DNA from: JBAOHV01 sp964450685
GTDB lineage: Bacteria > Actinomycetota > Acidimicrobiia > Acidimicrobiales > Microtrichaceae
Assembly: GCA_964450685.1 (NCBI GenBank)
Contig: CAYVDN010000005.1
Span: 39,404 to 103,403, forward strand
Direction: 5' to 3'
DNA length: 64,000 nucleotides
Position 1 is the stretch's first letter. Each line of letters begins with the position of its first letter. Positions 41,835 to 50,971 of the stretch are shown here, piece after piece. A program made the position numbers and the translations under genes. The notes under the pieces are model-generated. The model was not told the origin of the DNA, searched no databases, and saw nothing but the letters and a program-made list of their open reading frames with translations.

Positions 41835-42908
41835 TCAGCCCCTGGGAGTGGTCGTCGAAGTGGTCGTGGATGCCGCACCGGGCACAGTCGTGGTGGTGGT
41901 CGGCACCGGGACCGCACCGACGGTGATGGTCACCGTGCCGTTCCCATCGGCGGGAGATCCCGCTACCGGCGACTGCGCCAGGACCCTTCCGTCACGACGA
42001 TCCCCCGGTTGCAGGACCTCGGTCCGAACTGTGACAGCCAGGTCCTGTTCAGAAGCGACGCGCCGGGCGGACGCTGTGGTGAACCCCACCAGGTCCGGAA
42101 TGAGCGTCGAGCCCGGTGCTGCTGCGATGACGACACCGACCGGATACCCACGGGGTACCTGCTCGCCGCCCGGCGGATCGGTCGACAGGACCGTTCCGGG
42201 CTCGGCCTCTGTGGTGACACGGCGGGTCACCTCGCCGACCTGCAGCTCGGCACGCCCGATGGCGCCGAACGCCGCCGCCGATTGTTGGCCCACGACGTCA
42301 GGGACAGTCCGTGGCTCGGGTCCTGCTGAGAGCTGCACGGTGACCTGGTCACCCGCGACGACCCTGGCTCCTTCAGCGGGGATACTGCCGATGATCTGCC
42401 CCTGGGGAACCGTCTCGTCGTGAACCTCCTCGACCACGCCGACGAGTCCGAGCGACGTCAGCAGACGCACCGCTTCGCCGGCGGTCACCTCGCCGAACTC
42501 CGGGACGCGGATCCCCGCAGGGCCGTCGCTGGCTACCAGGACGACCTGTTCACCGACCTCCAGTCGGGCTCCGGCCATCGGCTCCTGGTCGACGACGACA
42601 TCGACCGGGACGATCTCGTTGGGCTCGTAGCGCACGTCGACGATCAGTCCGCGGCGTTCGAGCTGCGCCTGGGCCTCGTTCACAGCACGCCCGGTGACCC
42701 TCGGTACGACCACCTCGGGCACGCTTCGCGCGTCGGTCGGGTCCGTGCGAATCATGCCCGCCAGACCGATCAGTGCCACCGCGCCGACCACCAGGATCGC
42801 CACCACCGCTGCCACGACTGCGGCTGGGTGGGCAGCCCTGTCGATCGGTTCGGGCGCGCCGATCTCGGTGATCCGTCCCTCTTCCTCGACCTTCTCGGGG
42901 GGCGTCAT
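41835..42908 (-). CDS. membrane-anchored protein with four PASTA domains, no kinase
   Basis: A 357-residue protein with a short acidic cytoplasmic N-terminus, one transmembrane segment (about 27-50) and four tandem PASTA repeats, each opening with a Val-Pro motif (VVVPRVTG, IRVPEFGE, RTVPDVVG, TLIPDLVG). A Thr-rich tail follows (TTTTTVPGAASTTTSTTTP). PASTA domains bind muropeptides or lipid II in kinases of the PknB group. There is no kinase domain here. The start overlaps the stop of the preceding PASTA gene by four bases. It is last in the pknB unit. Confidence 0.9.
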   Translation of the reverse strand: MTPPEKVEEEGRITEIGAPEPIDRAAHPAAVVAAVVAILVVGAVALIGLAGMIRTDPTDARSVPEVVVPRVTGRAVNEAQAQLERRGLIVDVRYEPNEIVPVDVVVDQEPMAGARLEVGEQVVLVASDGPAGIRVPEFGEVTAGEAVRLLTSLGLVGVVEEVHDETVPQGQIIGSIPAEGARVVAGDQVTVQLSAGPEPRTVPDVVGQQSAAAFGAIGRAELQVGEVTRRVTTEAEPGTVLSTDPPGGEQVPRGYPVGVVIAAAPGSTLIPDLVGFTTASARRVASEQDLAVTVRTEVLQPGDRRDGRVLAQSPVAGSPADGNGTVTITVGAVPVPTTTTTVPGAASTTTSTTTPRG

Positions 42909-43945
42909 CGTCGGGGCACGGTCGTCGTGGTGGACGAGGTCGACGCGGGTGGACTCGTCGTCGTTGTCGTGGTTGTGGGTGGAGGTGGTGAAGGGGCGAG
43001 CTCTCGCCCGACGACGATCGTGACCTCCTGTCCGGGGCGGAGCATCGATGCAACGGGCGGATACTGCTCGAACACCGCCCCCACGCCGGCCTCACCGTCG
43101 GCGAGCAGGCGGCCGGCCACCCGAACCACGAAGCCGAGCTGCTCGAGGGTGGTCCGTGCAGCCTCCTCGGTGTTGTTCACCACATCGGGAACGGCCACCG
43201 GTGCCGGCCCGTTGGACACGACCACGTCCACCGCGGTGTCGATCGGCACGACGGTCCCTGACTTCGGTGAGACCGACACGACAGCGCCCGCGGGCACCGC
43301 CGCATCGTCGACCTGGCGGATCTCACCGATGACGAATCCGGATCGTCCGAGCTCGAACGCGGCCGCGTCGAGGGTCCGACCCACGACATCCGGCACGGGT
43401 CTATCGGCGGGACCGTCTGACACCACGAAGGACACCTCGTCGACACCGGTGACTCGGATCCCCGGGCCCGGTGACTGTTCCATGACGATCCCCTTGGCCA
43501 CCCGCTCCGACGGCACCAGTTCGATGTCGAGCGGGATGTCGGCCTCGTCGAAGGGTTGACGGACCTCGTCGATCGGATGGCCGACGGCGTCGGGCATCTC
43601 GACGCGGTTCGCTCCCTTGGACACGACGATCTGCACACGTGTGCCGGTCCGAACCCTGTCGCCACCCTCCGGGGACTGGCGGACCACGACTCCCTTGGGT
43701 TCGTCGAGGCTGAACGCCTCGGTGACCTCGGGTTCGAGTCCGATTTCCTCGAGCTCAGCGACAGCGCGCGGTCTGGCCGACTCGACGACGTTCGGGACGG
43801 TGACTATCGCGCCCCTGCCCAGGAGCGCATCGATGGGGTTGAGCGTGTCCGAGAACCCGAGCAGCGCCACGACGCCCAGCGCGAGGACGAGCACGACCAC
43901 GACGGGGACGGCCCCACGGACCCGGCCCAGCCCGTCACGATCCAC
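42905..43945 (-). CDS. second membrane-anchored four-PASTA protein, no kinase
   Basis: A 346-residue protein beginning with about 10 cytoplasmic residues, a transmembrane helix (VPVVVVLVLALGVVALLGF), then four PASTA repeats (VTVPNVVES, VEMPDAVGH, RPVPDVVGR, VAVPDVVNN) and a Pro/Thr/Ser-rich tail. The cytoplasmic part is too small for any enzyme. GTG start. It follows pknB by 30 bases, where the kinase pknA would not be but where no mycobacterial gene corresponds. It could compete for or extend the same ligand as PknB. Confidence 0.9.
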   Translation of the reverse strand: MDRDGLGRVRGAVPVVVVLVLALGVVALLGFSDTLNPIDALLGRGAIVTVPNVVESARPRAVAELEEIGLEPEVTEAFSLDEPKGVVVRQSPEGGDRVRTGTRVQIVVSKGANRVEMPDAVGHPIDEVRQPFDEADIPLDIELVPSERVAKGIVMEQSPGPGIRVTGVDEVSFVVSDGPADRPVPDVVGRTLDAAAFELGRSGFVIGEIRQVDDAAVPAGAVVSVSPKSGTVVPIDTAVDVVVSNGPAPVAVPDVVNNTEEAARTTLEQLGFVVRVAGRLLADGEAGVGAVFEQYPPVASMLRPGQEVTIVVGRELAPSPPPPTTTTTTTSPPASTSSTTTTVPRR

Positions 43946-43975
43946 CTCAGTCCCCGGAGCACGCGCCGATCGCCA

Positions 43976-45925
43976 TCACGGCGCCGTGGTGCTCGTCGAG
44001 GACGTGGAGACCGAAGTCGTGGTCGACGACGCGACTCCCACCTCGATCGTCACGGTGGAACCCTTGTCCTGATCGGTTCCCGCGTCGGGGGTCTGGCTTA
44101 TGACGCGGCCCGCGCCGGCATCACCGGCGGGGACCGACTTCGGCGACACCTTCACGGTGAAGCCCTGGGCGCTCAGCGCCGAGGTGGCGTTGGATTCGGT
44201 CTGACCGACCACATCGGGCACCTCGACCTGCTCCACTCCGCTCGACACGACGATGCCGACAGTCGAGTTCCTCTCCACCGACGAGCCACCGACCGGGTCG
44301 GTGCTGATGACGCTTCCCGCCGGAACGGTGTCGCTCGGTTGCTCGGTCTCGGAGGCGAACCGCAGCCCGGCCGCCTGGATCTGTGCCTGCGCCTGGGCAA
44401 GCGGCCGTCCGACCACATCGGGAACCAGCACCGTGCCAGCGTCCACCGAGACGAAGATCTCGACCTCGTCACCCGGTGAGACCTCGGTTCCCGGTGCGGG
44501 GTTCTGCTCGACGACGTAGCCGGGTTCGGCGCCTGCGACCTCCCTGGGCGTGACCTTGACCGTCAGGCCCACGTCTGCGAGTCGCGCAGTCGCCTCGGTC
44601 TGGGTCAGCAGCACGACGTTGGGGACCTCGACGATCTCGGGGCCCGAGGAGACCACGAGCTTCACCGTGGAGCCGGGCTCGACCTGCTCGTCCTTGCCCG
44701 GGTCCTGGTCCATGACGACTCCCGCCTCGAACTGATCGCTCGGGCTACGCGAGACCTCGGCTTCGAGCCCGACCTCGTCCAGGGCTGCGGTGGCGCGATC
44801 GAGCTCGAGCCCGATGAGCGCCGGAACGGTCACCTCGTTGCCCTCCTCCAGACTCCGAGTGAACCAGAACAGGGCTCCGCCCAGCAGCGCCAGGAGGACC
44901 ACGAGCGCTACGGCGAACACCCAGGTCCGCTTCTTGGGCTCATCGTCGGTGACCGCCTCGTCGACGTTCGCCGGCGGTACGGCCTCGCCGACGACCGTCG
45001 CGGCCTGCACGGTCGTCGCGGGCTCGTCGGACGCCACGCCTGCCGCTCCTACAGCACCCGCGGCCACCAGCTCACGCTCAGCAACCGTCTGTTCACCAGC
45101 GAGGAACCGGTTCAGGTCGGCGCGCAGGTCCTCGGCCGTCGCGTAGCGGTCGTCGGGCCGCTTGGACATCAGCTTCACGATGATCGCCTCGAGCGCTGCG
45201 GGGAGACCGCTTATCAGCGTCGACGGCCGGGCCGGTTCGTCCTGGACATGCTTGTACGCGATCGCCAGCGGTGTGTCGCCCGTGAACGGCGGGCGACCCG
45301 TTACGAGCTCGTAGAGGACAACGCCGAGCGAGTAGAGGTCGGAGCGCGGGTCGACCGGGAGCCCCTGGGCCTGCTCCGGCGAGAAATACGTGGCGGTGCC
45401 CATGACCGAGCCCGCCTGGGTCAGGTCCTCGTCGGGCGAGCTGAGCGCACGGGCGATGCCGAAGTCGGTGACCTTGGCCTGACCCGAGCGGGTCAGCAGG
45501 ACGTTGCCGGGCTTGACGTCGCGGTGCACGACACCACGGGAGTGGGCGAATCCCAGGCCCGCCGCTACCTCTGCGGCGATCTCGGCCGCTCGTCGTGGGT
45601 GGAACGGTCCGTCCGCGCGGAGGACCCTGGAGAGGCTCGGCCCGTCGACGTACTCCATGACTATGAAGTAGGTACCGTCCTGGGCGCCCCAGTCGTAGAC
45701 ACCGACGACGTTCGGGTGCGAAAGGTTGGCCGCCGCCTGCGCTTCCCGACGGAAACGCTCGACGAACGAAGGGTCGGTGGCGAACTCCGGTACCAGCTCC
45801 TTGACCGCCACCGGGCGGTCCAGGGACCGGTCGCGCGCCAGGTACACCTGGGCCATGCCGCCACGGGCCAGGCGACGATGGATCTCGTACCGGTCGTTCA
45901 GGACGCGCAGATCTTGGTCAGCCAT
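43976..45925 (-). CDS. pknB: Ser/Thr protein kinase PknB with PASTA domains
   Basis: Transmembrane Hanks-type kinase controlling growth and division. The 649-residue product has a kinase domain with the Gly-rich loop LARGGMAQVYLA, Lys42, catalytic Asp136 in HRDVKPGN, DFG Asp154 and the APE-like SPEQA. A transmembrane helix spans about 334-357. Four PASTA repeats (TVPALIGLE, VEVPNVVLL, VLVPDVVGR, VEVPDVVGQ) and a Thr/Ser-rich tail follow. ATG 45925 is the family start; minus-strand TACGCT (45935-45940) lies nine bases upstream, so it may have its own promoter besides operon read-through. pknA is not present. Confidence 0.96.
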   Translation of the reverse strand: MADQDLRVLNDRYEIHRRLARGGMAQVYLARDRSLDRPVAVKELVPEFATDPSFVERFRREAQAAANLSHPNVVGVYDWGAQDGTYFIVMEYVDGPSLSRVLRADGPFHPRRAAEIAAEVAAGLGFAHSRGVVHRDVKPGNVLLTRSGQAKVTDFGIARALSSPDEDLTQAGSVMGTATYFSPEQAQGLPVDPRSDLYSLGVVLYELVTGRPPFTGDTPLAIAYKHVQDEPARPSTLISGLPAALEAIIVKLMSKRPDDRYATAEDLRADLNRFLAGEQTVAERELVAAGAVGAAGVASDEPATTVQAATVVGEAVPPANVDEAVTDDEPKKRTWVFAVALVVLLALLGGALFWFTRSLEEGNEVTVPALIGLELDRATAALDEVGLEAEVSRSPSDQFEAGVVMDQDPGKDEQVEPGSTVKLVVSSGPEIVEVPNVVLLTQTEATARLADVGLTVKVTPREVAGAEPGYVVEQNPAPGTEVSPGDEVEIFVSVDAGTVLVPDVVGRPLAQAQAQIQAAGLRFASETEQPSDTVPAGSVISTDPVGGSSVERNSTVGIVVSSGVEQVEVPDVVGQTESNATSALSAQGFTVKVSPKSVPAGDAGAGRVISQTPDAGTDQDKGSTVTIEVGVASSTTTSVSTSSTSTTAP

Positions 45926-46037
45926 GCGGCGCCCAGCGTAGATGGGCAACCCGGGCCGATAGTGGCAAGCGGCGGACTGTCTCCGCCGTTGTCGACCAAA
46001 CCATCACCGAACTCTCAGCTGCACCGGCGTCAGGCTC

Positions 46038-47546
46038 TCAGCCGAGTTCGAGCGCGCTCTGGATGACCGACTTCGCTATCGGTCCGGCTACGCGACCACC
46101 GGTCTGGCCGTCGTCGCCGGTGACTCCCTGGACCATCACCGCTACGGCGACGGTCGGCTCTCCGCCTTCGGGACCGGCGAAGGCGATCATCCAGGCGTGT
46201 GACCGGGGCGGGCTCGTACCGAGCTGAGCGGTGCCTGTCTTGGCGCCCACCTCGTAGCCGGGCAGGCTCAGGATCGATCCGGTTCCGCCGGGGGCTTCGA
46301 CGACGCTGACCATCGCCCGTCTCATTATCTCGGCCACCTCGGGGTCCATCGAGTCCCTCCACGGACGCTCGTCGAAGCGGGCGACGGTGTCGCCGTCGCG
46401 GGCCTGCACCTCGGCCATGACGTGCGGAACCATGATTCGACCCTCATTGGCGACACCGGCGGCCACCAGCGCCATCTGCAGTGGAGTAGCCGACACATCG
46501 TTCTGACCGATCGCGGTCTGGGCCAATGCCGGAGTGTCCTCGTAGACCGGTGCAGCTCCGTCAGGCGTGGAGACGACCTCACCGAAGTCGGTCGGATAGA
46601 CCGAACGGGCTGGACGTGTCAGGTCGATCGGGGGCACGTCGTTGAACCCCGCCGCCTCGGCAGCGTCGATCATCGGGTCAGCTCCGAGCTGCTCCGCTGC
46701 CATCTGGGCGAACGAGGAGTTGCAGGACCGCTGGAGGATCTCGAAGAGGTTTCCCCCACAGAGGCTGCGGTCGAAGTTGTAGATCGGTCGGTTGGTCAAC
46801 GGCGGTGTGTAGGACGTGACCACCGGGTACACAGGTTCGGACTCTGTCACCTTGCCGCTGGTCAGGCCGGCGGTGGCCGTCACGACCTTGAAGGTGGAAC
46901 CCGGGAAGAAGCGGTCCTGGTACGCGCGTGACAGCAACGGCTTCTCGGGCGAGGCGTCGAGCACGATCTTGACGTCCGAGGCAGTCCGGCTGTCGTTCGT
47001 GGAGATCAGGTTCGGGTCGTAGGTCGGGTTGGAGTACATGGCCAGGATTCCGCCTGTCCGCGGGTCGATCGCCACGACCGAGCCGGTCATCGTCCCGAGC
47101 GCCTCGGCCGCAGCGCGCTGGACCTGGGTCTGCACCGTCAGAAGTACGTCGCCCTCGGATGACGGAGAGGAGAAGAACCCGGTGATCTCACGCAGCTGGA
47201 GCGCCGAGGTCCGCCCGGTCAGCTCGGCGTTGTAGGTGCGCTCGACCCCCGTGGAACCCAGACTGAACGAGTAGTAGCCCGTGATGTGCGCGAACAGCGA
47301 CCCCTCGGGATAGAGGCGCTGGTAGCGGAGCTGGGCGCGGCGCTCCTCGGAGGTTGCGAGCGTGACCCCGTCGGCGCTGACTATCTCGCCACGCGGTCGG
47401 TTGAAGTCGCGCAGCTGCGCACGCGTGTTCTCCGGCCGATCGTTGTAGTCGGACGCCTCGAGCACCTGAAGTTGGTTGAGCTTGGCGAAGGCCGCGACGT
47501 AGCAGACAATGATCACCACGCCGAGCACCTTGATCTGGCGGCTCAC
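46038..47546 (-). CDS. pbpA: class B penicillin-binding protein PbpA
   Basis: Transpeptidase cross-linking peptidoglycan. A 502-residue protein: one N-terminal transmembrane helix (VLGVVIIVCYVAAFAKL), the dimerization region with RPRGEI, and the transpeptidase with S217-T-F-K220, S274-C-N276 and KTGTAQ. Length and spacing match M. tuberculosis PbpA (491). The GTG overlaps the SEDS gene stop as GTGA. It is the natural partner of the RodA/FtsW-type polymerase just upstream. Confidence 0.94.
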   Translation of the reverse strand: MSRQIKVLGVVIIVCYVAAFAKLNQLQVLEASDYNDRPENTRAQLRDFNRPRGEIVSADGVTLATSEERRAQLRYQRLYPEGSLFAHITGYYSFSLGSTGVERTYNAELTGRTSALQLREITGFFSSPSSEGDVLLTVQTQVQRAAAEALGTMTGSVVAIDPRTGGILAMYSNPTYDPNLISTNDSRTASDVKIVLDASPEKPLLSRAYQDRFFPGSTFKVVTATAGLTSGKVTESEPVYPVVTSYTPPLTNRPIYNFDRSLCGGNLFEILQRSCNSSFAQMAAEQLGADPMIDAAEAAGFNDVPPIDLTRPARSVYPTDFGEVVSTPDGAAPVYEDTPALAQTAIGQNDVSATPLQMALVAAGVANEGRIMVPHVMAEVQARDGDTVARFDERPWRDSMDPEVAEIMRRAMVSVVEAPGGTGSILSLPGYEVGAKTGTAQLGTSPPRSHAWMIAFAGPEGGEPTVAVAVMVQGVTGDDGQTGGRVAGPIAKSVIQSALELG

Positions 47547-48907
47547 CGTGCGACCACAGGTTCGGGTGAGCGGCGGCCCGATTGGTCGGAGATGCGAACG
47601 AGGACCGCCAGGAGCACGTAGTTTGCGACCAGGGATGACCCGCCGTAGGAGACGAACGGCAGGGTCACACCGGTCAGCGGCAGAAGCCTGATGACCCCAC
47701 CGATGATTATGAAGGCCTGGAACGCGATCAGCGCGGTGAGCCCGACTGCCAACAGCGACGAGAAGCCGTCGCCCGCGCTCCGCGCGAGCCGCAGACCGGA
47801 GCCAGCCAGCAGCAGGAAGGCACAGAGCACAGCGGTGGCACCGAGCAGTCCCAGCTCCTCACCGATGACGGCGAAGATGAAGTCCGACTCATCGGCGGGG
47901 ATCCGCCCTGCGATGCCCAGGCCGGGACCGGTGCCTGCAACTCCTCCCCACGCGAGCGCGTACGCAGCCTGGATCACCTGGTAGCCGGCACCGTTCGGGT
48001 CGCTCCACGGGTCGAGCCAGATCGAGACGCGGGCCTGCACGTGTGAGAACCGGGTCCACGCGAGCCACGAGCTGATGGTGAAGAGGGCCGCCCCGACGAG
48101 CACATAGCTGGCCCGTCCGGTTGCGACGTAGAGCATCACCATGAAGAGCACGAAGAACAGCAGGGCAGAACCCAGGTCGCGTTCGAACACCACGACTATG
48201 AGGGAGACCCCGACTGCCAGGAGGATCGGAGCGAAGTGCTTCGGGTCGGGGGTGTTGATTCGTCCGATCCGGAAGGTCGCCACTCCCAGCAGCTCTCGGC
48301 GCTCGTTCAGGTAGCCGGCGAAGAAGACGGCCAGGCACAGCTTTGCGAACTCACCCGGCTGGAAGTTGACCGGTCCGATCGACACCCAGATCCGGGAACC
48401 GTTGATTTCCTGTCCGATTCCGGGCACGAGCGGGAGGACGAGCAGGATCAGGCCTAGCAGACCGAACGTGTAGCGGTAGCGCTGAAGAACCTTGACGTCT
48501 CGGACGACGGCGAGTGTCAGCACGTAGCCGAGGATCCCCACGGCGGTCCATGAAGCCTGGAGACCGGCGAGCTCGTCGTCGATCCGAGCGATGAACACGT
48601 ATCCGATCCCGTTGAGCAGGGCTGCCAACGGGAGGAACAGCGGATCTGCGAGCGGTGCCAGGTAGCGCGTCGCGATGTGGGCGCCCACCAACAGCGCCAG
48701 CAGCACACCCAGGAACGGCACGATGTCCGCCGGCAGCGACGCGCTACGCCCCAGACTCGCCAACGCGTAGGTGCCACAGGTGATGAGCACGACGAGGATG
48801 AGTAGGCCGAGCTCGGTCCTTCTGCGGCGTCGACCGAGGGCGGCGAGCGGTGCGGAAACAGCCCTACGGGCGGTGCCGCGGGATTTCGTGCGGGTGGCAG
48901 CAGTCAC
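47543..48907 (-). CDS. rodA: SEDS peptidoglycan glycosyltransferase (RodA/FtsW)
   Basis: Polytopic membrane glycosyltransferase that polymerises lipid II together with a class B PBP. The 454-residue product has about ten to twelve helices, the VPGIGQEINGSRIWVSIGPVNFQPGEFAKL SEDS motif with its key Glu/Lys region and the C-terminal LPLTGVTLPFVSYGGSSLVANY loop. M. tuberculosis Rv0017c, called rodA, holds the same position, so that name is used; FtsW cannot be excluded from sequence alone. GTG overlaps the pstP stop as GTGA. Confidence 0.93.
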   Translation of the reverse strand: MTAATRTKSRGTARRAVSAPLAALGRRRRRTELGLLILVVLITCGTYALASLGRSASLPADIVPFLGVLLALLVGAHIATRYLAPLADPLFLPLAALLNGIGYVFIARIDDELAGLQASWTAVGILGYVLTLAVVRDVKVLQRYRYTFGLLGLILLVLPLVPGIGQEINGSRIWVSIGPVNFQPGEFAKLCLAVFFAGYLNERRELLGVATFRIGRINTPDPKHFAPILLAVGVSLIVVVFERDLGSALLFFVLFMVMLYVATGRASYVLVGAALFTISSWLAWTRFSHVQARVSIWLDPWSDPNGAGYQVIQAAYALAWGGVAGTGPGLGIAGRIPADESDFIFAVIGEELGLLGATAVLCAFLLLAGSGLRLARSAGDGFSSLLAVGLTALIAFQAFIIIGGVIRLLPLTGVTLPFVSYGGSSLVANYVLLAVLVRISDQSGRRSPEPVVAR

Positions 48908-50469
48908 GCAGGTGGCTGAGCGGTCGTGTCCCCTGGAGTCACTGCCGCGGGTGGGACTGTCTCGACGGGCGGTGCCGTCGTCGTCGTTGTGGTCGTTGTC
49001 GTTGTGGTCGTCGTCGTGGTCGTGGTCGTGCGCTTCTCGAGATTGGTCAGGTATCTCTCAGCCGCTGCGAGCTCGCTGAAGGTGCGGCGCTGCTCTTCGA
49101 CGTCGGTGCGGTCGCGGGAGGTCAGGTCCGCGAGCTCGACGTCGGAGCTCTGCTCCAACTCCGGGTGGATCCAGAGGAACCCACTGGGGGTTCCCCGGTA
49201 GATCGCAACGGTCTCACCGTCGGGTCCGACGAACCAGCCGCGCCCTGCGACCAACGCGACGATCCCGAACGCACCTGCCGCCAGCAGGAGGATCGCGACC
49301 ACGAACACCGGGGTCCTCCAGGTGATCCTCCGCCGGGGAGACTGCTCACCGGAACCAGCATCTGCAATGTCGCCGAGAAGGTCTCGGCCGACCCGATCCA
49401 CGTCGTCCTCAGCCACGGCGCCGGCTACCGGATCGGACGCTCGGTCCTCGGCGGCCGCTGCGTCGAGCGCATCGTCGAGCTCCGCTATGTCGATCGGGCC
49501 GGACGGAGCAGCTACTTCTCCCGTCCGCGCGACCGAGGGCGACTCGGGTTCGGCCTCGTCGCCGCCAGACAGTTCCGCGTCCTGATCGAGCTCGGCATCG
49601 GCTTCGTCCTCGAGATGGTTCTGGGGAGTCGCCGATATGGGCACCAACGGCACGGTTGCCGTGTCATTGACCGGGTCGTGATACGCGTCGTCGAGGTCGA
49701 CGGTCGGTGTGGCTATGCGTCGGAACCGATCCGGCAGCAGCTCAGCCGGTCCGCTCGCATCGATCAGGTCCACGACGACCGCCGTGACGTTGTCACGCCC
49801 GCCAGCCGCATCGGCTTCGGCGGTGAGCCGCCGGGCCGCGACGTCGGCCTGGTCGCCCTCACCGAGGATCTCCGCGATCTCGTCCTCCGAGAGCTCGTTG
49901 AACAGCCCGTCGCTGCACAACAGGAGCCGATCACCCTCACACGGGGCGAGCAGCCATGCGTCGACCACGACCAGTGCCTCCACCCCCAGGGCCCTGGTCA
50001 GCACGTTGCGTTGCGGGTGCACCTCGGCCTCGTCGGGAGTGATGCGCCCCTCGCGCACCAGGGTCTCGACCAGGGAGTGGTCCTCGGTGAGACGGGTCAG
50101 GTCGCCGCCGGCGTACAGGTAGACGCGACTGTCTCCCACGTTGAGAACAGCCAGGTGCTCGCCGTCCTCGTCGACCACCCCCACGACGCAGACAGTCGTA
50201 CCCATCCCGCGCAGCGACTCGTCCTCGGCGGCCTGCTCGTTGATCGCCCTGTTGGCCAGGTGCACGGCAAGGACCAGGTCGGCCAACGAGCGGCGCCCAG
50301 CCGTCCCACGCAGGACGTCGACGGTGAGAGCCGAGGCGACCTCGCCCGCTCGGTGCCCGCCCATGCCGTCGGCGACGGCAACCAGGTCGTCGGTGACCAG
50401 GAACGAGTCCTCGTTCGCTGCCCGCACCTGGCCCACCAGGGACGACGACCCGGCGTTGAGGCGGATCAC
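48904..50469 (-). CDS. pstP: PP2C-type Ser/Thr phosphatase PstP
   Basis: Metal-dependent phosphatase that reverses PknB phosphorylation. Residues 1-240 form the PP2C domain with NEDSFL, VADGMGGHRAGEVAS, LLLCSDGLFNEL and GRDNVTAVVVDL. A long acidic linker, one transmembrane segment (VFVVAILLLAAGAFGIVALVAG), a short extracytoplasmic part and a tail with 18 consecutive Thr follow. M. tuberculosis PstP is 514 residues with the same layout; the poly-Thr tract is unusual. GTG overlaps the fhaB stop as GTGA. Confidence 0.95.
   Translation of the reverse strand: MIRLNAGSSSLVGQVRAANEDSFLVTDDLVAVADGMGGHRAGEVASALTVDVLRGTAGRRSLADLVLAVHLANRAINEQAAEDESLRGMGTTVCVVGVVDEDGEHLAVLNVGDSRVYLYAGGDLTRLTEDHSLVETLVREGRITPDEAEVHPQRNVLTRALGVEALVVVDAWLLAPCEGDRLLLCSDGLFNELSEDEIAEILGEGDQADVAARRLTAEADAAGGRDNVTAVVVDLIDASGPAELLPDRFRRIATPTVDLDDAYHDPVNDTATVPLVPISATPQNHLEDEADAELDQDAELSGGDEAEPESPSVARTGEVAAPSGPIDIAELDDALDAAAAEDRASDPVAGAVAEDDVDRVGRDLLGDIADAGSGEQSPRRRITWRTPVFVVAILLLAAGAFGIVALVAGRGWFVGPDGETVAIYRGTPSGFLWIHPELEQSSDVELADLTSRDRTDVEEQRRTFSELAAAERYLTNLEKRTTTTTTTTTTTTTTTTTTAPPVETVPPAAVTPGDTTAQPPA
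48977..49030. repeat. 18-codon GTN triplet repeat encoding poly-Thr
   Basis: Eighteen consecutive GTC/GTT/GTG triplets on the plus strand read as ACN Thr codons in pstP. The third base varies, so it is a protein-level repeat kept by selection rather than a pure DNA microsatellite. Confidence 0.9.
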
Positions 50470-50960
50470 CGGACCTCCATGACCACGTTGCCGATCTGGA
50501 CCCGATCACCGGGTCGAGCGGGCATCTGTCCCACGGCGCGGGTGCCGTTCACCCAGGTCCCGTTGGTCGAACCCAGGTCCTCTACGAAGACGGAGCTGTC
50601 GCGTACGAACAGCCGACAGTGGACCTGTGACACGTACTGCTCGTCGAGCACGATCGAGCAGCCACCGGCACGGCCTACCGTGAGCTCGGGACCCAGCTGG
50701 AACTCCACTCCGGCCCGATCTGCCGGCTCGACGATCACCAGACGCGTGGGAGCAGTCGATCCGCGCCGCGCCTTCGACGGTTTGGCTGTCTTGGCGGCCT
50801 TTGGGGCCTTCCCTTTGCGTCCAGCTCCTGGCTCGACCCCGACGGGAACGACCTTCGGTGGGTTGACCTCGGACCAAACCGCCCGCAGAACGCGCAGGAA
50901 GAAGAGATACAGGAGCGCCAAGAGGCACAACTTGAGGACGGTGAGCAGCTGCTCGGACAC
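50466..50960 (-). CDS. fhaB: FHA-domain protein FhaB
   Basis: A 164-residue phosphothreonine-binding protein: N-terminal helix (LLTVLKLCLLALLYLFFLRVL) likely in the membrane, a basic linker and a FHA domain with GRAGGCSIVL, SQVHCRLFVRD and DLGSTNGTWVNG. FHA domains of this operon bind phosphorylated PknA/PknB substrates, and FhaB (FipA) binds FtsZ/FtsQ in mycobacteria. GTG 50960. Confidence 0.93.
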   Translation of the reverse strand: MSEQLLTVLKLCLLALLYLFFLRVLRAVWSEVNPPKVVPVGVEPGAGRKGKAPKAAKTAKPSKARRGSTAPTRLVIVEPADRAGVEFQLGPELTVGRAGGCSIVLDEQYVSQVHCRLFVRDSSVFVEDLGSTNGTWVNGTRAVGQMPARPGDRVQIGNVVMEVR

Positions 50961-50971
50961 TGTGGGCGAGC

